Shown: piece after piece, positions 1 through 11,165 of the stretch
Layout: each line of letters opens with the position of its first letter
Position numbering within the stretch: the first letter of the stretch is position 1
Assembly (NCBI GenBank): GCA_963978895.1
Contig: OZ022241.1
Location: forward strand, 18,219,273-18,283,272
Direction of reading: 5' to 3'
Origin: Erpobdella octoculata
Taxonomy: Eukaryota; Annelida; Clitellata; Hirudinida; Erpobdellidae
DNA length: 64,000 bases
Position numbers and translations under genes: made by a program
Notes under the pieces: generated by a model
The model's input: the letters and a program-made list of their open reading frames with translations, nothing else
Database searches by the model: none
Told to the model about the DNA's origin: nothing

Positions 1-2672
1 TATTTCATTTCGTACAACATTTGTTCCATTTTTAGACATTTGGATAATGAGTAAGAATGGCATGCCCAAACGCCATCTGCGTCATCATCTATCCAATATA
101 TTTAATCCATCTTCCCTTCAATAATACGATTTCTCTATAGATTTTTTTCATCACAGTATTGGGTAGGCTTTGTAGAATTCAAATAACAAATAATTCAAGT
201 TGTTACACATTTGCTATAACGCAAATTTGTCACCCTGTTTGATTATATAATTATATCATGATATACCGGTTAATTAATAGAAAATAACAGAAATATTTAT
301 TCGTTCAAACAGTTTTATAGTTATAACTGTTAACAACCGTTTATTATACCAGAATTGTCCACGGGTCAAATCCTGCCAATCCCACTCATCAGAAAACGTT
401 GACTCAATCCGAAAGGACCCATAACCTCTCTTAATTTAGTGACCCGTCCTGTTTTAACCATAATTATTAAGTTATAACTCTGTTTTATTTGTACACTGTT
501 TAATATTTTTAACGTAATTTAATTTTATATCAGTTTTTACAGTCTTCGTCTCACAATTTCTTTTGATTCCACTTTTGTAGCTGAGAGTCGTGAACGGAGA
601 TATGATTATTGTGTGTTCTCACAGAAGAGAAGTCTCACTCCCACTGTGTGGAACTTGCTGAAATGCTGTGTAATCGATGAGCTGTTTGAACAAGCATTGG
701 TCTTTCTCTTGTTTCTTTGGTCCATTATTCGGCTTGTAGTATATACTGAAACCCAAAGTACTCTAAAAGATAAAAGTTCTTTTTTATAAGGAAATTTATT
801 GGTATATTTGCTGTTTTTCTTGTCGATGTTGATGATGCTCTATTGAGCAAACGGGCAAATGGATCGCGAGTCAAAATTCCACAACCCGACTCTAAGGCAA
901 CTCTGGTCAGTAGGCAGTGTTTTGATTTCAAGAAAATTATTAAAACGCGTTTATCAATGTTATAAGGTCTCACCTGAAAATTGTTGATATCTACCAGAAA
1001 CGTATACAGCTTTTTACTCAGGGTGGTTAGCCGTAACAATAAAACTTTGAGCCATACACGTAGAAAAGATTGAATTTTGAGGGCATACAATACATTTTAA
1101 AAACTATTAATTAACTCATGAGACGCGATTGTTATTATGCTAACAAACAATTGAATCAGTCATCAAAGAAAAAAATGATTTTTTTCTCTGGCCCCATCTT
1201 TCAAACAAATGGAATAATACTTACTTTAATTTTATTCTGCCGACAAATATGGCGCTACTACTTTTAATTTCAAATGTAAACACGGCTAGGTTCTATTTTT
1301 TGTTAGATGTCGAAAATTGAGGCGCTATTACATTTTCTTTCAATGCATTCTAAATTATAACATTAACTGTTTTAGTTACCAAAAATGGTGTTATTACTTT
1401 ACTTTTAAATTTATAATTTCATTATTTCATTACTGAGCCAAAGCTGAGAGGGTGTTTAAGCCCCTTAAACCTCTTTGGGATTCGTCACTGTCTACTCCAA
1501 AAATGTTTTGATAAAGGTATCAATGGGAAAAAATATATTTAGAAGTTGGTGCTTGCAAAATGCTATCAAACACTCAAAATGACATTTTTTCGGAAATTCC
1601 TTCAAGTTTTTCTTGTTTTATTGTATCAATCATTGGGAATGCGAATTTTTGAATTTATGGACTGCATTGCAGTTTTATTTACAAATTCTGTTTTATAAGC
1701 TAAGTTGCAAACGCCCATTCAGCAAATTTAAATGATTATATTAACATTTTACGAGCTCCAATGAGATGGAACTTTTTCTCTCTGTAATGACACAAATTTG
1801 TAGAAAAAAGTATTCACAATTTTTTATATGTATTTATTTTGTATGTTAAAAAATAAAAATTTAATAGTTAAGTTCCTGTTGGTTGTTATGGTTAAAGTAT
1901 TCATCTTTCAGAATTCTACTCTATTTTGCATGTGAATTTGTGAATCATTAATTGTAAACATTTTTCGGCTCGCAAATATTTTGAGAATACTTGTAGGAAT
2001 GTTCATATACAATTTGTTGTGTTTTAACCAAGTTGGTTCAGTTTATAAAAACAGGAATTCATTTCATTACCTTGCCCTCCCCAGGTGCCAAACATCATCG
2101 GTGAGTCACTGTTGAAGTAATTTATTATGCAGGCCACATTTCGATGATATATCCCCGTGTGGATTCATTTGTATTCAGTTATAACATGTAATGAAATGTA
2201 TAATTATTTCCAAAACTAATAAGTTATCTACGTTCTTGTGTGATAATATATTGTAGTTAAGAACAAACTGTTTATACACCTGACGCATGTGACTTCACTG
2301 GGGGGGTGGTGCAGACGCGCCAGACGGTGCAGACTACACCGGTAACCCCATCACACTTGGTCACACAAAATGCAAAGATTTACAATAAAAAACATACAAA
2401 TAAAAGTTTATCAAGTATTTTGTTACTCATTCTACATTTCCTCACAGTTATTACACCAACACTAAACAGGCTTTCGAGGGCTGTTGATTTTGGTAACGTT
2501 GAGGTGATTTTTGGAAAAGCACTACCAATGCTGAGTTTTCCAGTTGGCTGTCGACTGAAGTAAACTTCTATGCAAAGTAACTAGCAACCTGTAAAGACAT
2601 TTATATTTTTGTAAAAGTAAGATTAAACAGAATCATCAGTCATAAACCGGCTGATCTGAGGCTCTTGAAATA
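1..2672. other. AT-rich gene-free stretch
   Basis: No gene, RNA or intact transposon is recognisable here. Short open frames occur (for example 121 codons on the minus strand at 725-1090 and 85 codons on the plus strand at 2306-2563), but they have no recognisable motif, splice context or codon bias, so I do not call them genes. The 1230-1440 stretch has a loosely repeated 'ggcgctatta' motif among poly-A/T. Confidence 0.6.
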
Positions 2673-2685
2673 CGAGACCCGGGTT

Positions 2686-2866
2686 TGGTGACATTTAAGC
2701 GGGCGACAGTTAGGCGCGCGACATATAGGCAGCGAAATATGGGCGGATGGACATATGGGCGGAATGACATTTAGGCGTAGCGACATTTAGGGGCATGACA
2801 TTTTAGGGGCGCGACATTTAGGGGCGCGACATTTAAGAGTGCGACTCTTAGACAACGACAATTTGG
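2686..2866 (+). repeat. Left subterminal array of the foldback element
   Basis: About ten degenerate short repeats of the form 'gcgacatttaggggc' or 'gacatatgggcgg' follow one another. They are the inverted counterpart of the array at 4891-5075. Confidence 0.75.
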
Positions 2867-3477
2867 CTGTTAATATACTGATTTTTGATCCACTTAAAAT
2901 TTAATTTAGCTTAAAATTGTAGTCTATTGGTTTTATGTGTCAACATTTCGGTAACTACCGCTTGGTCTTTTGTCTGTAAACATCAGGGACGTAAATTGGG
3001 GGGGGGGGGCATTTGCCCCCCCCTGATTTTCAAAATTTGAATTTTTGTACCTAGAGTTTACTATATATTTATTTAATTTTAACTTTACTTAACCTAGTGA
3101 TGATGCAATGCGTATTGGAATCTTTCCGGCGTGTATAGACAATTCGCCCCCCCTTGATTTCCAAAACTAAATTTTGTTTTAGTTAGAGTTTACTATATAA
3201 TATGTTAATTTTAACTTTACTTAACCTCGTGATGATTCAATGCGTATTGGAGACAATTTTATATCTTAACTCGATGCTAGATTTACCAATAACTGCAGAG
3301 TAATAATTTGTGTATCAGTGTTGGTCCAAAGATTAGCTGTTTTCTGTGCCAAAATACAATAAGAGAACTCGTGGAATTTTACCCCATTAGTGGTATTAAT
3401 ACAATGTTGTCTACATCAAAGTTATTATTTATTACACAAAATTATACCCACCCCATTTTGAACATCTTTTTTAAAAT

Positions 3478-3732
3478 TTTTTATTTAGGTTACAATCTCT
3501 GTTTGTTTGTGTGTGTGTGTCTTTCTCTGTACGCAAATCTTGCAAGTGAAATTTAACCAGCATTTTGACTAGCTAGGAAGTTGAAACTTTCAGCACAGCT
3601 TTATATTTAATGAAAATACATGATTCAATTTAAAAAAAAAACTTTGAACATCTTTTGCATTTCTAAATTGAATGTATTTGAAATCAAAGTTTGTGTTGAA
3701 AAACTTGTTTTTCCTTTACTTGTTTTACTAAT
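3478..3732 (+). repeat. Dispersed repeat, copy 1 (copy 2 at 26230-26456)
   Basis: This block and 26230-26456 share long runs, including 'ttttatttaggttacaatct', 'agctaggaag' and 'tgtgttgaaaaac', in the same order and orientation. The difference is mostly a GT-rich insertion in this copy. Neither copy has an open frame, so it looks like a non-coding transposon fragment. Confidence 0.7.
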
Positions 3733-4036
3733 CCTGTACTTGCCCCTGCAATATGATTAAATCATTCATCCCCCTTATACCCAGTGGCGCGTGGCGAATA
3801 TAGAATTTTTTGGTGGGGATTTACTTCAGAAATTTTTATATTCTTTTCCAAAAAGCTGATAACCGGTAAGGGGTAGTCGTAAGTATTTTTCAAAATTTTT
3901 TTCAAAGACTTCTAATTTCTCCTCCCAAAATAACTACGGTCGTCTTCTAAAAACAAGGTATTATACCCAAAAAAATTTCAATTGATACTCTGATGGGGGA
4001 TGCATTTCCCCATCCCTCTCTGCTTGTACCTACATA

Positions 4037-4256
4037 TTTATATAAATGTAAAAGGTAATGTGTGTGTGAGAGCATTCGTTTATCACATCCAAGCCGCAGG
4101 AGCAATTTTAACAACATTTGGCATGCAGGTAACTTCATTGATAAGAAAATTTTGAAAAAAAAAAAAAAAATCTGTTATTTCTTTGACGTTTCGTTGGCAA
4201 AAACGAAAAAAAACTAAGCACAAAAAACCCGGACAACACCGGGTAACCCTGTCAGT
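4037..4256 (+). mobile_element. Short Helitron relic
   Basis: It ends in a hairpin-forming sequence, 'cccggacaacaccggg', followed by 'taaccctgtcagt'. This matches, with substitutions, the Helitron 3' terminus seen intact at 13433, 55616 and 62823. The start 'tttatataaatgtaaaagg' followed by a GT-rich stretch resembles Helitron 5' ends. The terminal CTAG has decayed. Confidence 0.45.
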
Positions 4257-4890
4257 AAGCTATATAATGGCGGGAAAATTTTGCCCCCCCCCTGGAAAAT
4301 GCTGAATTTACGTCCCTGGTAAACATTAAAGTTTTCAAGAAACAATTTATTTTCTGTCTTAAAATAAACTTAAATAAACAACAACAGAAAAAAGCAGAAG
4401 TTTGTAATGATTTTTATTTAAACTGTTACATTCAGTACATACATAAAATCAACAACTAAGCATGTGATAGATGAGCAATTGCTTACAGATATGTGAAGAT
4501 TTCTGCACGTCCATAGGCAGCTACGGCATGCCAAACACGGTTGACTAGTGTGCGATACTTCTTCGAGGATAAGTTATTAATTCAGTTTGCGCCTTGGAAG
4601 GACGTTGTCTTTTGCTGTTGCATGTCCCGTTTGATACCATCCATAAAGAACCAGAAAGCTGGATATTGACACAGGAACAGTGACTGAAGGCTATAATGCC
4701 ACCCCTCACCAAATCTACTCACAATTATTCAACAAAGTTTTATTATATCCTTAAAATTACAATTTTTTTGAAACATCCTTAATTAGTAAATATTACTAGA
4801 ATGTCCAATTTTAAGCTTTTCATTGCATAAGCAAAAATTTACATTACATTGCATAAGTTTAAATTTACATTACATTGCAAAGCTTAAGTT

Positions 4891-5075
4891 GCATGCGCCT
4901 AAATGCGCCTATTTGTCGTCCGCCTAAATGTCCATCCGCCCATTTGTCTTCCGCCTAAATGTCCATCCGCCCATTTGTCGTCCGCCTAAATGTCCATTCA
5001 CCCATTTGTCGTCCGCCTAAATGTCTATTCACCCATTTGTCGTGCGCCTAAATGACGTCCGCCCAAGTGTCCCGA
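4891..5075 (-). repeat. Right subterminal array of the foldback element
   Basis: About eight short units alternate 'cgcctaaatgtccatc' and 'cgcccatttgtcgtc'. They are the reverse complement of the array at 2686-2866 and give the element long inverted subterminal arms. Confidence 0.78.
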
Positions 5076-5088
5076 TACCGAGACCCGG

Positions 5089-7590
5089 AATTAAATGGCA
5101 ACAACTATTTCTTATTCAAATTTTAGGCTAACAAGCTTGGTTAGTTTTTGGATATTAATGACACTCTAGTAAAAAAGTTTTTGCCCATTATTAATAAGTA
5201 TTTAGTGAGCAAGCGATACTGTAAGAAAAAACGTTTATTGTTCACTAAAACACTGCAAAAACAATAGTTTTCTTTCACAATTTACTAGTCACTAACCTGT
5301 TTAGTTGCAAGCAAATAGTTTTAATTCAATTTAACTACAAACAATAAATTTAACCATGTTTATAGCAAGGCCACAATCCTTTGAGCTAGCCGCTGACCGT
5401 CAGCTGGGAAATAAGTGTGGCCTAGCCGCCGGGTTAGTTGTGGCAAGCCGTCAGCCGGGTCGCAAACATTTTTTTAGCAAAGCTACCGCTAAAAGTCCGG
5501 CTAAACGCTAAGTGATGCAAAGTCTGATGCTCCACTAAGGATCTATATGGCTAGTTTTCTATTGCATTAGATGTCACCCGTTAGTAGGAATTTATTACCA
5601 TCAGCGACCATCTTTGATGTTCACAATAGTCACGCCACCATCGCTGATATTATGCAACTTTAAAGGGAAGCTGACCGTCCAGCTCGATAGAAACCAGCGC
5701 TGGAGTTGATAGAATCTGTGTGTGACATTCACAAAAGTGATGATAACATTTCTATTCTAAGAAAATTGGTCATGCTAAGTTGTGTCTAAATTCCATTCCT
5801 AACAAGCATCATAGCAACTTCTACTTTTACGCCAATAGCAATTCCCTATGTATTATTTGTGAGTGGGTCACTTTTCATTTATTGCAAAAAAAGTCTGTTA
5901 AAATGACATTTTTAAAATTTATATATGCAAACATTTATTGAATTGTATTTAAATTGTTTTTTTAAACATAGATAATTATTGTTTGTAATTAAAAAAATTT
6001 TTAAAATTGTTTTAAATAGAATGCATTGTCATGAGGAGCAAGCCTATATATAAAATTTCAGGTTGATTGGATGACTGGAAATTAGTTAATTTTTGCTTTC
6101 AAGGTATGCTAAAATTCAAACAAGCAAGCAAGCAAGCAATTTATAAATAACGCACAGATGGGACCTTGTGTTTTATTAACTATACACAATTTATTAACAA
6201 TTTATTTTATAACTTTTAAAAAAGTTATATAGGTTACGGTCAACTTTGGTTGGCATGCTATAAACTGCTCATATACAAGTTTGTTAGTAGGTATAAGATG
6301 ACGTTTTTGCTACATTGTCAAGAAAAAGCAGAAATTTTGCAGTTCTTTCCTACTGTTGACTTTGACCTACGGTTTCATCTTTATATTAAACAGAAGACAT
6401 TAATATCCAGATGCATGTCATTAAGAACAGAAACTACTTGACCTCGAACTTCTATTGTTACCAGCATCAAGTTACCAAAATGATAACTATTAATCGTAGA
6501 CGCACTTTGTTGCAAATTCTGCCACACTCGCAGTTTTTTAAAAATACGCTCTCCAGATAAATTAAAATTTCATTTGCAAACTGAGACTTGTGTTTTTGGT
6601 GTTGTAAGAATGATTCCAATAATCCCGACTCCACAGCTTAGTTATCTTGTTTAAGCTTATTTGCAAGAACATGCAATACATTTTATTTTACAAATCCTCA
6701 ATACATTAGCGAATTGCATATTAGATCCATAGTGTTGTGCTAAATATATTTGCAACCAACACAATATTTTTGCGGATGGCATAATCTTTTTCTAACGGAT
6801 GACAAAAATTAAAAAAAAAGAAATATCTTAAAAAACATATTGTTGTTCTCTCTGTCATTCATCGACAATTGGAAAAGCTTGGAAAAGTTAATCATTTCAT
6901 CATCGACATTTTGTTAAAAAAAGTTCATTGGGACGTGACACCAAGTCATCGATATTTTGGAAGATAAAATAAAGTTCAAGTTCAACCCTAGCCCCGATCA
7001 TCAATATTTTTTGAAAAATATAAACTGTTAACATCTGAATGAGTTTGACCCACCCGGGTAAAAAGTGTTAACTGTTAAAAAAAACCGTAGTGTGTCACTG
7101 TAGGTTTTTATCCCGAACACCAAGGTTGTGTTGAACGTGAACATGGGCAATAATAATGATACTGATGATTGCCATGTTATAAACATGTTGGCATTTAAAA
7201 GAAACTCGCTCCTGGAATTGACGTCAAATTATATTCAAACTCTGACGACGCATTATGATAATCTCACGTGATTAATTTGAAAACGTTTGCCGTGGTTTTT
7301 AATAATATTTATTCATTTAAACTATATTTATTCATCGAAACGTTTTTTTATTATTAAAAAAATTAAATTTATGTTATCTTCCATATCCGGTTTTGTTTCT
7401 GTGTGTATGAGCCTAAAATGATGTTTGAAATTGAAGATGTATCAAATGCCTTCGAGAAGAAATAAGTGGTTAAGCAAAGATTTTGGCAGGAGAATAAATA
7501 AATGAAAAATTTATATTTTTCCGCTCAATAATGTCTTGTTTCAACGATAAAATGTTTGTTTTTTTTAGTCTTCCTGCCAATGATGCTATC
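5089..7590. other. Gene-free AT-rich stretch with small repeats
   Basis: No gene is recognisable. A GC-rich patch at 5385-5520 is built of 'agccgc', 'gtcagc' and 'agccgg' words and stands out from its surroundings; it may be a transposon end. A (CAAG)n tract lies at 6120-6140, and related tracts recur at 23838-23858 and 24541-24568. Confidence 0.55.
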
Positions 7591-7740
7591 AGTATAGTAG
7601 TGAGTGGTTATGTTGCTACCAGTATAGTAGTGAGTGGTTATGTTGCTACCAGTATAGTAGTGAGTGGTTATGTTGCTACCAGTATAGTAGTGAGTGGTTA
7701 TGTTGCTACCAATATAGTAGTGATTGGTTATGTTGTTGGA
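7591..7740 (+). repeat. 30-bp minisatellite, five units
   Basis: Units start at 7591, 7621, 7651, 7681 and 7711. The first four are identical and the fifth carries several substitutions. The unit is a multiple of three, so it stays open and reads as a ten-residue repeat (SIVVSGYVAT), but nothing else supports coding. Confidence 0.93.
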
Positions 7741-9109
7741 TTGTTTCAGGTCTGTAAATGATTTCTTGCTTTATCGAAAGGTTTCCGTGCATCAACGCTC
7801 CAGTGGCTTGCAGTATTTGATTATCTGTCACTTTGTTGCTTTAAATTAGTTTTTGTAATAAATCTATAAAAGTAGTTGTTTACTAATTAAGTATTAACAA
7901 ATAATTATTAATTTCTAAGAATTCAACCAAAAGCTTCTCTTTTTTACAAATATTTTTCTTTCCATCTCTTTCCGCCCTTTTTTTACTGTTTTTCAATTCC
8001 TTTTTGTGAATTTTTTATTATCTTTTTTCCGACTCGCATTCGTGATAGAGAATGGCAGGAGGATCGCTTCATAAGGGAGGTGCAATATTCGAACGTTTCC
8101 ACTGTTGTGCATGGAAGCGACTACCAGAGTGTGGAGTACGATAGTGTATATCGGATTGTATGCCCGATTTGTACACACGAATCGTGAGTGTTTTGTTCGC
8201 CGTCATGTGCGTGGTTTAAGATTGTGTGCGAAAGAGTGAGCGAATGGGAGTGTGAATTATTCGTGAATGAGTTTTGTTAGTTTTTGCTTCATTGTAAATG
8301 TATTGAAACGTCTCTCACGAACAGGAAGCTGGTGTTTTTTATGACGTGGTCACTCTTTGAAGGCCTCGGGGGTGTGTTTTGTTCTGAAACAAAAACATTA
8401 TTTGTTTTGAGATCAGCACATCACTGAAAAATTAAACCATCATGGGGGTAGTAAATGACGTCGTTACCGATCAATCATTACTTAGAAAATTTTAACGCTA
8501 AAACGTCAGCTCACGTTTGCTTGTTCATGGCGCTGTATAAACACTTGCTACTGTGTTGAAGGCTTTCTAAATATTTCTGCTTATTCGTGCATATCTGTTT
8601 GGCTGGTAGTGTGGTTTTGTGTCCATCCATCTCTTGCCACACCGGGGACCAGGATGAGACACGCGTCACTGACTGCAACCGTGTTTTTAACACCAATGTC
8701 AGAGTGGAAAGAGAGAAGAAATAAATAAAACGAAAAAGTTAAGTTTACGTGGATGGATGGATGGATGGATGAAGTGAAAAAAATGATTGAATTTTTGATT
8801 GATGGATCGATCGATTAAATGAATGAATACATCGTTTAAAAATTTAATTTTATGAGATTAATGAAGATTGAAAATTATGAGAAAGAAGACGATGCTTTTC
8901 ACATCAAAGGCTTAATTATTTGGAATTCTTTATTGAAATTCTTAAGAAAAAACGATTGCAAGACAAATGACTTAACTAATTTCTTTCTGATATGTTATGA
9001 AACGCTCACAATATTTAAGAAAGAAAATCTAGGCAAATGATTTAATAAATAATTGCAAATCTAATTCAAATAAACAAACAGTTTTGTGTGAGAATGTTTA
9101 ATATAAATA
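7741..9109. other. Region upstream of the Thr/Asn/Asp-rich gene
   Basis: It contains a GGAT tetranucleotide run at 8751-8772 and two stretches that could be upstream exons. The first, about 8041-8183, is open and followed by a strong donor (GTGAGT at 8184), but it ends in phase 2. The second, about 8560-8733, is an open Cys-containing frame with no matching donor. Neither joins in phase to the exon at 9247, so I leave both uncalled. Confidence 0.4.
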
Positions 9110-9226
9110 AACTATATTTATAATTAATATAAAATAATTATATTTATAATTAATATAAATTAATTATATTTATAATTAATGTGAATAAATCATATTTATA
9201 ATTAGCATAAATAAACTATTATTTAT
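9110..9226 (+). repeat. AT-only tandem repeat
   Basis: Four imperfect copies of a unit of about 30 bp built on 'atatttataattaatataa' end just before the splice acceptor at 9245-9246. Confidence 0.85.
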
Positions 9227-9246
9227 GCAAAAAATTTTTTAAACAG

Positions 9247-10911
9247 TTTCCCACGCTGATCAACGACCACTAAAACAACCAAGTAGTGCAACAACCACAC
9301 CAACAACATCAATTTATCGACAGCATGAAATACGTGTAAGTCGCAACTTTTCTTCAAACAACAATATTGATGAAATATTCAGCAACAGCCATGCCACAAA
9401 TAACAATAGAAACGTTTCACTTTTTTCCAAAACAACTTCCACCATAACTACTACTACCACTTTTACTACTACAACTGGTGCTACTACTACTATTACTACT
9501 ACTTCTATTTCTACTACTACTACTGCTACTACTTCCACTACCCCATTGACAACAACTGCAACAACCACAACTGGTAACACCGATACGGCAGCACTCGACT
9601 TCAACGTTGGTCGTATATCTTCGAGCAGAGCAACAATAGAAACGAGTGGCGTCTCGAATATCAATTATCCTTCTCCACCACCACACCAAACTACCAATCC
9701 CTACGAATACCTTTCATCCACATTTTTTATTAGCAAGGTGTTCGATGAAGAACACAACAGCAATATCATTAACACTAACAACAGTCTGAGCATGAACAAC
9801 AATATCATTGGTGACCACGACCGAACCTCGTATAAGAATAACAGCAGCTTCGATGGTTATTTCGACCCGATTGACGTCGATAATGATGCGAATGCGATTT
9901 CTCCGTTTGGCACAATTCAGTCCTTCATAAGTAATTACGTTCACGTTCCCGACATCAACATCACATCAGATGTTAACAAGTATCGAAACCGCAACAAAGC
10001 GTCTGCCAACAACACTAACAACAACACCAGTCAAAACGTTCTTTTTACGGTATATCGCAACGACAACAACTACAACGAATATCTGGACAACTCTGACGTG
10101 GGAAACGAAAATTACCACAGCAATGGTCAAGATGGAAATGATGGTGATTTGCTGGTCGGTGCTGCAGGTGATGAAGATGTTGATAACAGAGGTGATCGTG
10201 GACATGACAGAGGTGATAATGAGGATCAGAAGATTGGCAATGTGAATACGAGCAAGAGCAAGGATGCCGATAGTTACACCAATGGTAGTCAAGATGAAGA
10301 GAACAGCGACGAGGATAAAAGCGCTGAAAACAATCTAAATTATTTTGAGAACAGCTACGACGATGATTATGGGGAAGCCGACGACGTCAACGCCGGCGAC
10401 GGCGACGACAACATTGAAGCGACTAACTACAACGACGCTCGGACGAGAAATGATCACGTACATCGCGTCCACGAACAAAACGCCGCCAGACCGGAAGTAG
10501 AAGCAGACCGAGGAGATTTCGAAGGAAATTCTTCACGAAGAGGAAAAGCGAAAGAAAACAATGAACTTAACGAACTTAATGATCAAGATGACCGTGAAGA
10601 CGCAAAAGATCCGTTCGGTGAAGACGCAGAAGATGATGGCTATGATAACAATAATATTTCAATTTTTAACAATGATAATAATAATAATTATGTTTATGAA
10701 GAACAGGGAGAAAAAAGAAAAAAAGATGAAAACAAACAAATCAGGCATCATCATGATGGGAAACACAATAATAACGATGATGATAATAATAACGATGATG
10801 ATGATGATGATGATGATGATAAGGATGCTGATGATGACGATTACCGGAACGGTGACGTCCAAAGTAATAAGGAAGCCGCAAAAAATCGGTTCAAAGAAAT
10901 GCAGTCCCAAG
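9247..10911 (+). CDS. Thr/Asn/Asp-rich ectodomain-like exon of a putative single-pass membrane protein (5' partial)
   Basis: I do not recognise the family. The exon begins after an acceptor (poly-T, then 'aaacag' ending 9246), is open throughout for about 555 codons, and ends at a donor (GTGAGA from 10912). It opens with a mixed sequence, then about 50 residues of Thr-rich, mucin-like sequence (9430-9570). A more complex stretch follows (9585-10000), and after it a long Asn/Asp/Glu-rich acidic region ending in poly-Asp (10780-10840) and a charged 'AAKNRFKEMQSQ'. The reading frame continues past the donor into a GATGATGGT repeat, read as poly-Met/Val, which I regard as intron. Both splice junctions are phase 1, and the next phase-matching exon is at 17122-17291. 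The Thr-rich part suggests O-glycosylation. Upstream exons, and any signal peptide, were not found. A strong internal GTAAGT at 9336 could be an alternative donor. The coding call is well supported by length; the function is unknown. Confidence 0.62.
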
Positions 10912-11165
10912 GTGAGACGATGGTGATGATGATGGAGATGATGATGACGAAGATGGTGATGATGGTGATGATGATGAGGATGGTGGTGGTGATGATGATG
11001 ATGGTGATGATGGTGATGATGATGACGACGACGATGGTGATGATGATGATGGTGATGATGATGATAGTGGTGATAATGATGATGATGGTGGTGGTGGTGG
11101 TGATAGTGGTGATAGTGGTGATGGTAATGGTGATGTTGATGTTGTTTATAGATAGAATGATGATG
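10912..11165 (+). repeat. GATGATGGT-type microsatellite in intron
   Basis: Degenerate GAT/GGT trinucleotides follow directly after the GTGAGA donor. The in-frame Met/Val-rich translation is an artefact of this repeat. Confidence 0.85.

Larger units (their letters stand above)
2984..4318. mobile_element. hAT-type non-autonomous element with 8-bp target duplication
   Basis: The 14-bp terminal inverted repeat CAGGGACGTAAATT is perfect at both ends (2984-2997 and, reversed, 4305-4318). It is flanked by a perfect 8-bp direct repeat GTAAACAT at 2976-2983 and 4319-4326. An 8-bp duplication and a 'CAGGG' start fit the hAT superfamily. Just inside the ends are homopolymer G/C runs (3000-3025 and 4282-4293). 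The interior has no transposase. It contains a tandem duplication of about 133 bp (3013-3120 against 3147-3252), a second hAT-like start 'CAGTGGCGCGTGGCGA' at 3783, and a Helitron relic at 4037-4256. The whole element lies inside the older foldback element. Confidence 0.82.
2683..5078. mobile_element. Mutator-like foldback DNA element, non-autonomous
   Basis: The element is bounded by a perfect 10-bp direct repeat, CGAGACCCGG, at 2673-2682 and 5079-5088, which I read as the target-site duplication. Its termini are imperfect inverted repeats of about 34 bp: the left begins GTTTGGTGACATTTAAGCGG and the reverse complement of the right begins GTATCGGGACACTTGGGCGG. Each terminus continues into an array of short 'GACATTTAGGCG'-type repeats, in opposite orientations, as in foldback elements. 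Duplications of 8-11 bp are characteristic of the Mutator superfamily. No transposase frame is visible, so the copy is non-autonomous. Most of the interior is a later hAT-type insertion (2984-4318). Superfamily assignment is inferred from duplication length and terminal structure only. Confidence 0.72.

Noticed and set aside
725..1090. 121-codon minus-strand frame
   Set aside because: Basic and hydrophobic mix without motif, acceptor/donor context or homologue that I recognise; length is not exceptional for 64 kb.
8041..8183. Possible upstream exon with strong GTGAGT donor
   Set aside because: Its phase (2) does not match the phase-1 start of the exon at 9247, and the bases before the donor are not consensus.
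8560..8733. Open Cys-containing frame reading 'SVVLCPSISCHTGDQDETRV'
   Set aside because: No donor in the required phase and no upstream start; the opposite strand is open too.
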